Assembly: GCA_937898635.1 (NCBI GenBank)
Contig: CALEJW010000007.1
Coordinates: forward strand, 1 to 37,431
Direction of reading: 5' to 3'
Source of the DNA: an uncultured Pseudomonadota bacterium
Lineage (GTDB): Bacteria; Pseudomonadota; Gammaproteobacteria; Burkholderiales; Usitatibacteraceae
Length of the DNA stretch: 37,431 nt
Shown in pieces: positions 23,388 to 30,773 of the stretch. How positions within the stretch are numbered: the stretch's first letter is position 1; each line of letters opens with the position of its first letter. The position numbers and the translations under genes are program-made. The notes under the pieces are model-generated. The model saw only the letters and a list, made by a program, of their open reading frames with translations, ran no database searches and had not been told where the DNA came from.

Positions 23388-25447
23388 TGCCAGTTGCCGA
23401 TCAGGAGAAACGCCGCCCAGTAGCCCGGGTGCCGATAGCGCGCGTCGTCGAGCAGCAGGCCCTGGGCCTCGCGGAGCGCGGCGGCCTTCGTCGGCGCCCC
23501 GGCCGCGAGCGCCCGGTAGAAGCCCGTGACCAGCTGGCTCGACGCCTCGTCGTTGATGTACCAGAGCGTCGCGAGCGCGCTCCTCGCGCCCGCCTTCACG
23601 GCCACGCCCGCGAGCCCCAGCGCGGCGCGATCGTCGCCCGCGGCGGTCCGGCACGCGCTCAGCGTGAGCAGTTCCACGGGCTCCTCGCGCAGGCGTCCCG
23701 AGCGCATCAGCCGTTCCAGGACGTCCATCGACAGGCGCCCGTCCCAGGTGAGGAGGAAGGTGCGCCGCGGGTCGGCGTCGAACTCGCCGTGGGAGGCGAT
23801 GTGCACCACGGAAAAGGGCGTCTCGCCCATCGCGTCGCGCACCGCCGGGACGCGGAAGGACTGGTTGCCGAGGAGCCGCGCGTCGAAGAGGCCGCCCACG
23901 TCGTCCAGTTCCCGCGCGACCTGCGGCAGCCCCGGGAAATCCTGCACGGCCTCGCTCAGGCCGCCCACCAGCGCGCGCCGCCCGGCGAGGCCGCCCGCGC
24001 CGGATTCCACCAGCGAGAGCGCGGGCGCGGTGGCGAGCGCGAAGCGGCGGACGAGGAAGTCGCGGCCGTCGTGCAGGGCCGCGAAGGGAATGCCGCGCAG
24101 GGCGCCGTCGGGAACGATCACGAGCGTCTCCACCCCGCGGGCGGCGAGGAAGGCCTCCACGGGAGCCAGGAGCCACGCGTGCAGGCGCTGCGCGTGGGGC
24201 AGGTACTGGCGCGTCGTGCGCTTCTCGAGCAGGCGCCGGAACGCGTGCGCCTCGGCCTCGAGGACGCGCGCCGCGACGGGCACGCTCACCCTTTCGATGT
24301 CCTCGCCGGCGCTCACCAGCAGGTCGAGGCGATCGGGCAGGATCACGGGGTAGATCACCGCGGTGCGCGCGCCGAGCGTCTCCAGCCGCCGCGCCCGCGA
24401 CTGCAGCCGCGCCACGCACTCGTCCTGGAAGTAGTCCTCCAGTTCCACCGCCTTCATCTGCTCGATGGCCTCGCGCGCCTCGAGGAGGCGCTCGCGGCGC
24501 CCCGCCACCCCGGGCGCCTCGCCGGCGGTGCGCAGCAGCAGGTCCGCGTAGCCGAGGAAGGCCGGGCCGATCGCGTCGCGGTAGGAGCCGCCCTGCAGCC
24601 TGAGGTCCGCGAGCAGGTCGTGGCGGAACGCGGGCAGGCTCGCGTGCGCCCGGCGGTAGTGGGCGAGCGCGGCGGCCGCCTCGCCCCTCGCCTCGGCGAG
24701 CCGAGCCGAGAGCCACTCCCAGCGGAAGAGCAGGTCCGGCGCCCGCGCGGCCTGCGCCGCGAAGAGCGCCTGCCGCGCGAGTTCGCGCGCCTGCGCCGGC
24801 CGGCCCTCCGCGAACGCGCGTTCCGCGAGCAGGCCCAGCGCCTGGGAACGCGCCCTCAGGTCCGCCGCGGCATCGGCCGCGGCAAGCGCTTCGCGCAGGA
24901 TCGCCTCGCGCCGGTCCGGCGAGGAAGGCTGCAGGCGCGCCGCCACGCCCGCGAGGAGCAGGGACTTGTCGCCGGTGGGCGGGACGAAGGCGAGCTCCGC
25001 GAGCGCCAGGGCGAGCGCCGCCCGGACGGCGTCCTCGTCGCCCTGGCGGCGCAGGACGTCCGCGGCATTGAGCGAAGCCCGCGCCGCGAGCGCGCGCTCC
25101 CCCGCCGTGCCGGCCAGGTCGACCGCCTGCGCGAAGGAGGCGAGCGCCTCGGCCCGCTTTCCGGCCCAGGTCTGCGCGAGTCCGTGCTCGTTCAGGGCGG
25201 CCGCGATTCGCGCGGGAGCGCCTTCCGCCCTCGCTTGCGCGAGCGCGCCCTCGAGGAGTCGCAGCGCCTCGTCGGGCTCGTGGGCGAGCAGCAGCCGTCG
25301 CGCCTCGTGCGCCGTCGCGTCGAGGTCTCCCGGCGCGACGACGGCCGGTCCCGGCGGGGCCCGGTCCACGTGCGCGCAGCCGGCCAGCGCCAGCGCGAGC
25401 AGGGCGAGGAGGGACGCGAAGCGGGGGATCCTGCCGCGGGTGCCCAT
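23384..25447 (-). CDS. TPR-CHAT caspase-like protease, predicted outer-membrane lipoprotein
   Basis: A 687-residue protein with a lipoprotein signal (hydrophobic 11-22, lipobox LAGC, acylated C24). Position +2 is Ala, not Asp, so the Lol rule predicts outer-membrane sorting. Residues about 35-290 are helical TPR-like repeats (for instance ALNEHGLAQTWAGKRAEALA). A CHAT domain occupies about 400-687. The caspase-type dyad is intact: H553 in VVHIASHGEFD and C599 in LLTLSACRTA. The end, YRHPGYWAAFLLIGNW, is typical of CHAT proteins. ATG 25447 shares its A with the tpsB stop (TGATG), so translation is probably coupled. The substrate is not known; the co-encoded exoprotein is the obvious candidate. 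Confidence 0.92.
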   Translation of the reverse strand: MGTRGRIPRFASLLALLALALAGCAHVDRAPPGPAVVAPGDLDATAHEARRLLLAHEPDEALRLLEGALAQARAEGAPARIAAALNEHGLAQTWAGKRAEALASFAQAVDLAGTAGERALAARASLNAADVLRRQGDEDAVRAALALALAELAFVPPTGDKSLLLAGVAARLQPSSPDRREAILREALAAADAAADLRARSQALGLLAERAFAEGRPAQARELARQALFAAQAARAPDLLFRWEWLSARLAEARGEAAAALAHYRRAHASLPAFRHDLLADLRLQGGSYRDAIGPAFLGYADLLLRTAGEAPGVAGRRERLLEAREAIEQMKAVELEDYFQDECVARLQSRARRLETLGARTAVIYPVILPDRLDLLVSAGEDIERVSVPVAARVLEAEAHAFRRLLEKRTTRQYLPHAQRLHAWLLAPVEAFLAARGVETLVIVPDGALRGIPFAALHDGRDFLVRRFALATAPALSLVESGAGGLAGRRALVGGLSEAVQDFPGLPQVARELDDVGGLFDARLLGNQSFRVPAVRDAMGETPFSVVHIASHGEFDADPRRTFLLTWDGRLSMDVLERLMRSGRLREEPVELLTLSACRTAAGDDRAALGLAGVAVKAGARSALATLWYINDEASSQLVTGFYRALAAGAPTKAAALREAQGLLLDDARYRHPGYWAAFLLIGNWQ

Positions 25448-27084
25448 CAGAACCTCCGCTGCCAGGCGATGCGGCAGTGGATGCCGTGATCCTGCAACGC
25501 GTTGCCGCCCGGCGGCCTGTGGCGGGTGGGCAGCCCCTTGTAGAGCTGGGCCTCGAGCCCGCCGCCGGCGGACCAGCGCAATCCCGCGCCGACGCTCGCC
25601 AGCCATTCGCGGTCTCCGCCCCGGTCGCGACCGACGCCCGCATCGGCGAAAAGCGCGAGGAAAACCTCGCCGTCGGCCGGATCGCGCGAGAGCCCCGGGA
25701 CGGTGATGCGGCCGATGCGCCGGCGGTGCTCGAGCGAGGCGCTCGCGCCCTCGTCGCGGACCAGGGTGTTCTCGCGGTAGCCGCGCACGCTCGCCACGCC
25801 GCCCACGGGAAACTGCTCGGCGCTCGGCAGGCGCCGCGACGCGAGCTGCGCGTCGGCGCGCGCCACCCACTGGCTGCCGCCGCCCGCGTCGCGCGCGATC
25901 CACTGCACCTGCGCGAGCCCGGCGACGAAGCGCGAGTCGGGCAGGCGCGGATCGGCGTGGACCGTGGCGCCCATCGCATCGAGCCCGACGGCCAGCGCGA
26001 GGCGGGCGGCGAAGACGCGGTCGGCGTCGCGGCGCGCCCATTCCGCGCCGGCGCGGAACGCGGCGACCCGGGTGCGCCCGTCCTCGCTTCCAGGCAGGAC
26101 CGGGAAGGGCTCGCCCAGCAGGTAGGTCGTGGTCCGGCTGCGCGTGAGGGAGAGCGTGGTCACGAGCGAGCGCTCGAGCGAGCGGATCCAGGGGTGGCTC
26201 AAACCCGCCTCCAGGGTCTCGCTCACGCTTTCGAGGTCGATGCGGTCGAAGGGCGCCTCCACGACGGCGCCGAGATTGCGGCCCGCGCGCACGAAGAACG
26301 CCGTGTCGCTCGCGGTGAAGGGCACGCTCGCCGACACCGCGTACTCGTCGTTGCCCTTCGTGAGCGCGTAGCTCGCCGAGAGCGTCTCGTTGCGCCCCCA
26401 GGAGTTGCGCGCCGACAGGCGCAGTTCCGCCGCGGTCTCGCCCACGTTCGCCGGTCGGTTGTTCGCCACGGCGAGCTCGGCGCGAAAGCGCGGCGCCTCG
26501 CGCACGCGGGTGCGCAGGATCGCCTCCCCCGGGCGCTCGCCGGGCGCGAGCTCCGCGTTGATCCGCTCGACCGTGCCTTCCTGCAGGAGAAGCTGCATCG
26601 CCTCCTGCAACCGGTTCACGTTGAACGGCGTCCCGCCCGCGGCCAGCAGCCGCTCCTCGAGGAAGCCGTCCTGGAACACGTGCGACCCGGAGACCGGCGC
26701 GGCGGCCAGGCGTCCCTCCACCAGGCGCACGACGAGGATGCCTTCGCTCACCCGCTGGTCGGGGATCACCGCTCCCGAATTGACGTAGCCCGCGTCGACG
26801 TAGGCGCGCGTGAGCTCGAGGCGAAGCGCCTCGAGGTCCTCCGCCTCGAGCGTGCGTCCCTCGTAGCGCGCGGCGATCGCGGCGAGCTCGGCGGCGAGCG
26901 TGGTGTGGCCCTCGAGGCGCACGCGCGCGACGCGGACGCGGGGAACCTCGCGCAGCGCGGGGGAAGCGGCGGCCGGCTCCGGCGCGGGCGTTCCCGAGGG
27001 CGTCTGCGCGAACGCGCCGGGTGCGGGGAACAGGCCCCAGGCCACCGCGAGCACCACCCCGGCACGGGATTTCCGGGGAATCAT
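25447..27084 (-). CDS. Two-partner secretion outer-membrane translocator (FhaC/ShlB/HecB family)
   Basis: The TpsB pore that exports the adjacent TpsA across the outer membrane; an Omp85-superfamily member. The 545-residue length is typical. A signal peptide (1-26, cut at AFA/Q) is followed by a Pro/Ala linker, a POTRA region (about 50-200, with VRVARVRLEGHTTL and a second repeat at GGTPFNVNRLQEAMQLL), and a 16-strand-type beta-barrel (about 200-545). The conserved loop-6 motif VRGYRE is at 433-438, and the protein ends in an aromatic residue (F545), as outer-membrane barrels do. The ATG at 27084 overlaps the TpsA stop as ATGA, the standard TpsA-TpsB order with coupling. Confidence 0.94.
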   Translation of the reverse strand: MIPRKSRAGVVLAVAWGLFPAPGAFAQTPSGTPAPEPAAASPALREVPRVRVARVRLEGHTTLAAELAAIAARYEGRTLEAEDLEALRLELTRAYVDAGYVNSGAVIPDQRVSEGILVVRLVEGRLAAAPVSGSHVFQDGFLEERLLAAGGTPFNVNRLQEAMQLLLQEGTVERINAELAPGERPGEAILRTRVREAPRFRAELAVANNRPANVGETAAELRLSARNSWGRNETLSASYALTKGNDEYAVSASVPFTASDTAFFVRAGRNLGAVVEAPFDRIDLESVSETLEAGLSHPWIRSLERSLVTTLSLTRSRTTTYLLGEPFPVLPGSEDGRTRVAAFRAGAEWARRDADRVFAARLALAVGLDAMGATVHADPRLPDSRFVAGLAQVQWIARDAGGGSQWVARADAQLASRRLPSAEQFPVGGVASVRGYRENTLVRDEGASASLEHRRRIGRITVPGLSRDPADGEVFLALFADAGVGRDRGGDREWLASVGAGLRWSAGGGLEAQLYKGLPTRHRPPGGNALQDHGIHCRIAWQRRF

Positions 27085-30000
27085 CCCGCCTTTCCGCCGC
27101 AGGGGAGGAGCGACCGGCGCGCGGCCAGGGGCGATTGCGTCGCGCCCTTCTCCGGCTTGCCGTGCGCCGCGGGGCTCCCGTACGGACCCCAGGCCGACTC
27201 CGGCATCGTCCCCCTTCCCACGGCGACGAAACTGTTGCCCGAATCGCCGGCGCGCGAGGCGCAGGCCTCGCGCAGCAGGCGCGTCGCGTCGAAGAAGCCC
27301 GCCGGCAGCACGCCGAGCCCCGCGCCGATGTCCACCACGGGGGCCGTCACCGTGACCTGCCCCGACACGCCCAGCTGCGAGGAGGCCTCCACGACGCTCC
27401 TCGGCGAGGCGATGAAGTACGCGGAGTCGATCGTGATGTTGCCGCCGTCGCCGCCGAACGCGTTGGCCTGGATCGCCGCGCCGTTGAGCACCACGTGCCC
27501 GAAGCCCGCGATCGCGATGTTGCCGCCGTCGCCCGCGCCGCCCTGGACCGAGGTCGTGATCGCGCCGTCCGTGAGGTGCACCACGCCCCGCCCTGAAATC
27601 GAGATGTCGCCGCCGTCGGACTGCGTCGTGCGCGTGGCGATCTGCGCGCCGCGGACGACTTCCAGCGCCTCGCCCGCCTCGATGCGGATGCTGCCCGCCG
27701 CGCCCGCGGCGAAGGCCTGGGTGGTGACTAGCGCGCCGTCGCGCAGGCGCACCTCGGGGGCCGCGAGGTCGATCCGGCCGCCGTCGCCGGAGCCCAGGCT
27801 CTCGGCCGCGATGCCGCTCACGAAACCGTAGCCCCCGCCCTCGGCCACGATGCTTCGCGTCGCGGAAACGGCGATGTCCCCGGCGCGGCCGGCACCGAGG
27901 CTGCTCGCGGTGATCGCCGCCCCGCCGCGGATCGCGAGTTCCCCGGCCTCGATGGCGATGGCGCCGCCGCGGCCCTCGGCGCGCGCGACGGAACTCACGA
28001 CGGCGCCGTCGTCCACCACCACGCGGGGCGCGCGAATGGCGAGCGCGCCGCCCGCGCCGGTGCCCGAGGAGCCGCCCGAGATCGCCGTGACGAACTGCTC
28101 GCCCGCCCCCGTCACGGTCACCGTGCCGGTGGCGTTCAGCTCGAGGCTGCCCGCGTTGCCGCTCGCATAGCTCGAGACGTCGATGAAGCCCAGGCGCGCG
28201 AGCGACACGTCGCCCGCGTCGATCCGGATCGAGCCGCCGGGCCCCGAAGCGAGCGCGCCCGCGAAGACGAAGCCCGAGTCGCTGATCTCGAGGCTCGGCG
28301 TCACGATGCGAACGCTGCCGCCCGGCCCGGGCCCCTCGGAGGAGGCGACGATCCCCGTGGAGGACGAGCCCTCGCCCTCGCCGGCGATGCGGATCGCGCG
28401 GTCGCCGCGCAGGACGACGTCGCCGCCGGTGCCCGTGCCGCTCGAGAAGGCGAGGATGCGGGAGCCCTCCCGCAGCGCGATCTCTCCCGCGCGGATGTCC
28501 ACGGTGCCGCCGCGGCCCTCGCCGGTCGTGTAGTTTCGGATCAGGCCGCCCGCCTCGAGGGTCGCGACGTCCGCCTCCACGCGGATCGACCCGCCCGGCC
28601 CGGTCCCCGCGGCGGCGGCGCTGATGCCGCCTCCCCGCCGGACCTCGACCCGCGGCGCGGCGATGAGGATGTCGCCTCCCCGTCCCTGCCCGAACGAATC
28701 CCCGTGCACGCCGCCCAGCAGCCGCGCGGCGTCGATCGTCACGCGCTCGCCCGCGCGGATCGTGATGGAACCGCCGTCGCCGGAGCCGTTCGTCGTGGCC
28801 GTGACGAGGCCGTCGACGATGTCCACGCGGGCCGCCTCGATCGTGATGCTGCCGCCGCGCCCGGGCCCGAAGGTGTTGGCGAGGACGCCGCCGAAGGGCC
28901 CGGTCTCGACGCTCACCCCGCCGCTCGCGCGAATGTTCACGTTCCCGCCGGCCCCGGTGGCGTCGATGCCGGAGGACGCCGAGATGGAGCCGAACGGGCC
29001 GAGCGCGAGTTCGCCCACGTCGATCTCGATGCTGCCGGCGTCGCCGGCGCCGAAGGTCGAGGACGTGATGCCCCCGGAATCGCGGATCTCCAGTACCGGC
29101 GTCCTCACCACGATGTCGCCGCCGCGCCCGTCCGCCGTCGTGCTGCTCAGGCCGCCGAGAAAGCCCTCGATCAGGATGCCGCGCGAGGCCCGGACGGTAA
29201 CGTCGCCGCCGTCGCCGTTGCCGATGAGCGAGCCCGAGGCGGAAACGGAGCCGTCGCGCAGCACCAGGTCGCCCACCTCCAGCGTGATCGCCCCGCTGCG
29301 CCCGCCGCCCCAGACGGTCGACGCGATGAAGCCGTCGTCGATCGTGAGCGAGTCCGTGCGCACGGTGATGAAGCCCGCGTCGCCGTCGTAGTTCGTGCTC
29401 GCCGAGAGGCTTCCCCCGCCCTCCAGGACCACGCTGCGGCTCGCGTCGATGGCGAGGGAGCCCGCGTCGCCGTCGCCCCAGGAGGTCGACGCGATCCGCG
29501 AGCGGTCGCGCACGGCCAGGTCGCGCGCCTCGATGACGACGTTGCCCGAGTCGCCGGGGCCGTTCGTGATCGCCTGGATGCTGCTTTCGCCTTCGAGGCG
29601 GATGGTCTGTCCCGACACGCGGATCGGCCCCGAGCCGCCGGCCCCGCCGAAGGAATCGGAGATGATCCGGCCACCGTCGAGCAGGACGGTCCCCGTCGCG
29701 TCGACTTCGACGGCGCCGCCCGGCCGGTCCGAGCGGTTGTAGACGAGCACGTCCGCGCCTTCCGTCACGGCGATGTCGCCGCCGAACAGGCGGATGGATC
29801 CCGCGGGAGCCATCGCGTCGCTCTCGGCGCGCAGCCTGCCGTCGTAGAGGATCAGGGTCCCGCGCCCGCCCGACACGCCGGTGATGCCGTCCCGGCCGAT
29901 CGCGACCTCCCCCGCGCCCGAGACGCTCGCGACGCCGATCGGTGCCGAGAGCGTGTCGAGGGAGGCCCCGTAGGCGATCCCGACATCCCCGCCGCTCACG

Positions 30001-30575
30001 GTGAGGGCGGCGCCGGCGGGGGTCGCGAGGCGCGCGCCGTCGAGCAGGACGAGTCCCTGCCCGCCGAGGAAGCCGAAGGCCTCCGGCGGGGCCGCGGAGA
30101 ACGAGCTAGCGGCCGGCGCGCCGGCCTCGAACCGCCCTCCGTCGGCGAAACGCAGGTAGTGCGCGGAGGCGACGTGGAACGCACCGCCCACGTCGATCGA
30201 CGCGTTCGGCCCGAAGGCGATGCCGGCGGGATCGAAGAGGTAGAAGTCGGCGCCGGGAATCGTCGAGCGCAGCAGCCCGTCGATCACGGAACCGCTGCCG
30301 CCCGTGATGCGGCTGATGATGTTGGCGATGCCGGCCGGGCCGGAGAAGGTGGCGCTTTCGCCCCGGCCGAGGTCCAGCCGAGAGAAGCTGTGGAAGAGGT
30401 TGTTCCCCGCCTGCCGGCCGAGGTCCGCCGTCACGGCGAAGTTCGGTCCCTGGAGCGCTCCGGGCCTGCCGGCCGTGCCGTCGAGGACGACCTGCGCGGG
30501 GGCGGCGCCCGCGGCGCCCGCCGCCGATGCCGCCAGCGCAAGGCGAGCCCACCTCCGGAAAGCGCGTGCGTTCAT
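27081..30575 (-). CDS. Two-partner secretion exoprotein (filamentous haemagglutinin-like TpsA)
   Basis: A 1164-residue secreted protein. A signal peptide (about 1-27, cut near APA/Q28) precedes the TPS secretion domain (about 28-260, with AGNNLFHSFSRLDLGRGE and GIANIISRITGG). The usual NPNG motif reads DPAG here (115-118). From about 300 to 1060 the protein is a long right-handed beta-helix of Gly/Asp-rich repeats. A conserved non-repetitive tail contains LPAGFFDATRLLREAC and SFVAVGRGTMP. The only two cysteines I see are C1105 and C1159. ATG 30575 was preferred over GTG 30620 because GGAGGAAGGGG lies six bases upstream. It heads the five-gene operon. An adhesin or matrix role is likely; enzymatic activity is not indicated. 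Confidence 0.93.
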   Translation of the reverse strand: MNARAFRRWARLALAASAAGAAGAAPAQVVLDGTAGRPGALQGPNFAVTADLGRQAGNNLFHSFSRLDLGRGESATFSGPAGIANIISRITGGSGSVIDGLLRSTIPGADFYLFDPAGIAFGPNASIDVGGAFHVASAHYLRFADGGRFEAGAPAASSFSAAPPEAFGFLGGQGLVLLDGARLATPAGAALTVSGGDVGIAYGASLDTLSAPIGVASVSGAGEVAIGRDGITGVSGGRGTLILYDGRLRAESDAMAPAGSIRLFGGDIAVTEGADVLVYNRSDRPGGAVEVDATGTVLLDGGRIISDSFGGAGGSGPIRVSGQTIRLEGESSIQAITNGPGDSGNVVIEARDLAVRDRSRIASTSWGDGDAGSLAIDASRSVVLEGGGSLSASTNYDGDAGFITVRTDSLTIDDGFIASTVWGGGRSGAITLEVGDLVLRDGSVSASGSLIGNGDGGDVTVRASRGILIEGFLGGLSSTTADGRGGDIVVRTPVLEIRDSGGITSSTFGAGDAGSIEIDVGELALGPFGSISASSGIDATGAGGNVNIRASGGVSVETGPFGGVLANTFGPGRGGSITIEAARVDIVDGLVTATTNGSGDGGSITIRAGERVTIDAARLLGGVHGDSFGQGRGGDILIAAPRVEVRRGGGISAAAAGTGPGGSIRVEADVATLEAGGLIRNYTTGEGRGGTVDIRAGEIALREGSRILAFSSGTGTGGDVVLRGDRAIRIAGEGEGSSSTGIVASSEGPGPGGSVRIVTPSLEISDSGFVFAGALASGPGGSIRIDAGDVSLARLGFIDVSSYASGNAGSLELNATGTVTVTGAGEQFVTAISGGSSGTGAGGALAIRAPRVVVDDGAVVSSVARAEGRGGAIAIEAGELAIRGGAAITASSLGAGRAGDIAVSATRSIVAEGGGYGFVSGIAAESLGSGDGGRIDLAAPEVRLRDGALVTTQAFAAGAAGSIRIEAGEALEVVRGAQIATRTTQSDGGDISISGRGVVHLTDGAITTSVQGGAGDGGNIAIAGFGHVVLNGAAIQANAFGGDGGNITIDSAYFIASPRSVVEASSQLGVSGQVTVTAPVVDIGAGLGVLPAGFFDATRLLREACASRAGDSGNSFVAVGRGTMPESAWGPYGSPAAHGKPEKGATQSPLAARRSLLPCGGKAG
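27395..29675 (-). repeat. Beta-helix repeat array inside the TpsA exoprotein
   Basis: About 25 imperfect protein repeats, each marked by a turn of the form G-x-G-x-G-G followed by an alternating hydrophobic strand (for example GRGGSITIEA, GPGGSIRVEA, GNAGSLELNA). Units vary in length, with marks spaced roughly 20 to 45 residues apart, and two alternating unit types can be seen. Boundaries are approximate. The repeats are degenerate at DNA level, so recombination between them is probably limited. Confidence 0.75.
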
Positions 30576-30581
30576 TCCGGT

Positions 30582-30592
30582 CCCCTTCCTCC
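30582..30592 (-). promoter_or_regulatory. Strong ribosome-binding site of the TpsA gene
   Basis: GGAGGAAGGGG on the minus strand, six bases before ATG 30575. This decides the start against the in-frame GTG at 30620, which has no comparable site. Confidence 0.7.
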
Positions 30593-30635
30593 GGCGATCA
30601 CGCCCGCGGCCGGGATTCACGCCGCGGCTGGAAAC

Positions 30636-30663
30636 AGTCTACCCCTCGACGCGATGCCCGCAA
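30636..30663 (-). promoter_or_regulatory. Candidate promoter of the TPS-CHAT-CHASE2-DUF928 operon
   Basis: On the minus strand TTGCGG (30663-30658) and TAGACT (30641-30636) are 16 bases apart. Transcription would start near 30630, leaving a leader of about 55 bases that contains the strong ribosome-binding site. The 10-base palindrome CGGAATTCCG lies just upstream of the -35 element. Confidence 0.4.
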
Positions 30664-30665
30664 TC

Positions 30666-30675
30666 CGGAATTCCG
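30666..30675. promoter_or_regulatory. Palindrome next to the TpsA -35 element (possible operator)
   Basis: CGGAATTCCG is a perfect 10-base palindrome in the divergent tpsA-dapC intergenic region, two bases upstream of the predicted -35 hexamer of tpsA. This is a typical place for an activator or repressor site, but a short palindrome in GC-rich DNA can occur by chance. Confidence 0.2.
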
Positions 30676-30738
30676 CGATGCGCCTGCGGCGGATCGGACG
30701 CGATCCCGGGCGGGCGGGACAGGCTCGCGGGCGCCACG

Positions 30739-30767
30739 TTGGTCGCCTCCCGCTTCCGGGCGATAAT
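30739..30767 (+). promoter_or_regulatory. Candidate dapC promoter giving a leaderless transcript
   Basis: TTGGTC (30739-30744) and GATAAT (30762-30767) are separated by exactly 17 bases. The expected transcription start, six to seven bases after the -10, coincides with the A of the dapC ATG at 30774. No Shine-Dalgarno lies before that ATG, which fits leaderless translation. Confidence 0.45.
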
Positions 30768-30773
30768 CGCGGG

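Noticed and set aside
21432..25979. A single 1515-codon minus-strand frame that could look like a CHAT-cyclase fusion
   Set aside because: Upstream of 23387 this frame reads through the CHAT and TpsB genes out of phase, without homology; the cyclase starts at GTG 23387.
27395..29675. Repeat array considered as CRISPR or tandem DNA repeat
   Set aside because: The periodicity is at protein level (beta-helix turns), with degenerate DNA and no conserved repeat/spacer structure.
30576..30620. Earlier GTG start of TpsA at 30620
   Set aside because: It adds a charged stretch before the signal peptide and lacks a ribosome-binding site, whereas ATG 30575 has a strong one.
28704..30773. Long plus-strand extension upstream of dapC
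   Set aside because: It is antisense to tpsA repeats; DapC homology starts exactly at ATG 30774.
30576..30773. Searched the widest gap (198 bases) for a small gene or RNA
   Set aside because: Only the two divergent promoter candidates and one palindrome were found; no open frame with a start and ribosome-binding site, and no tRNA-like fold.
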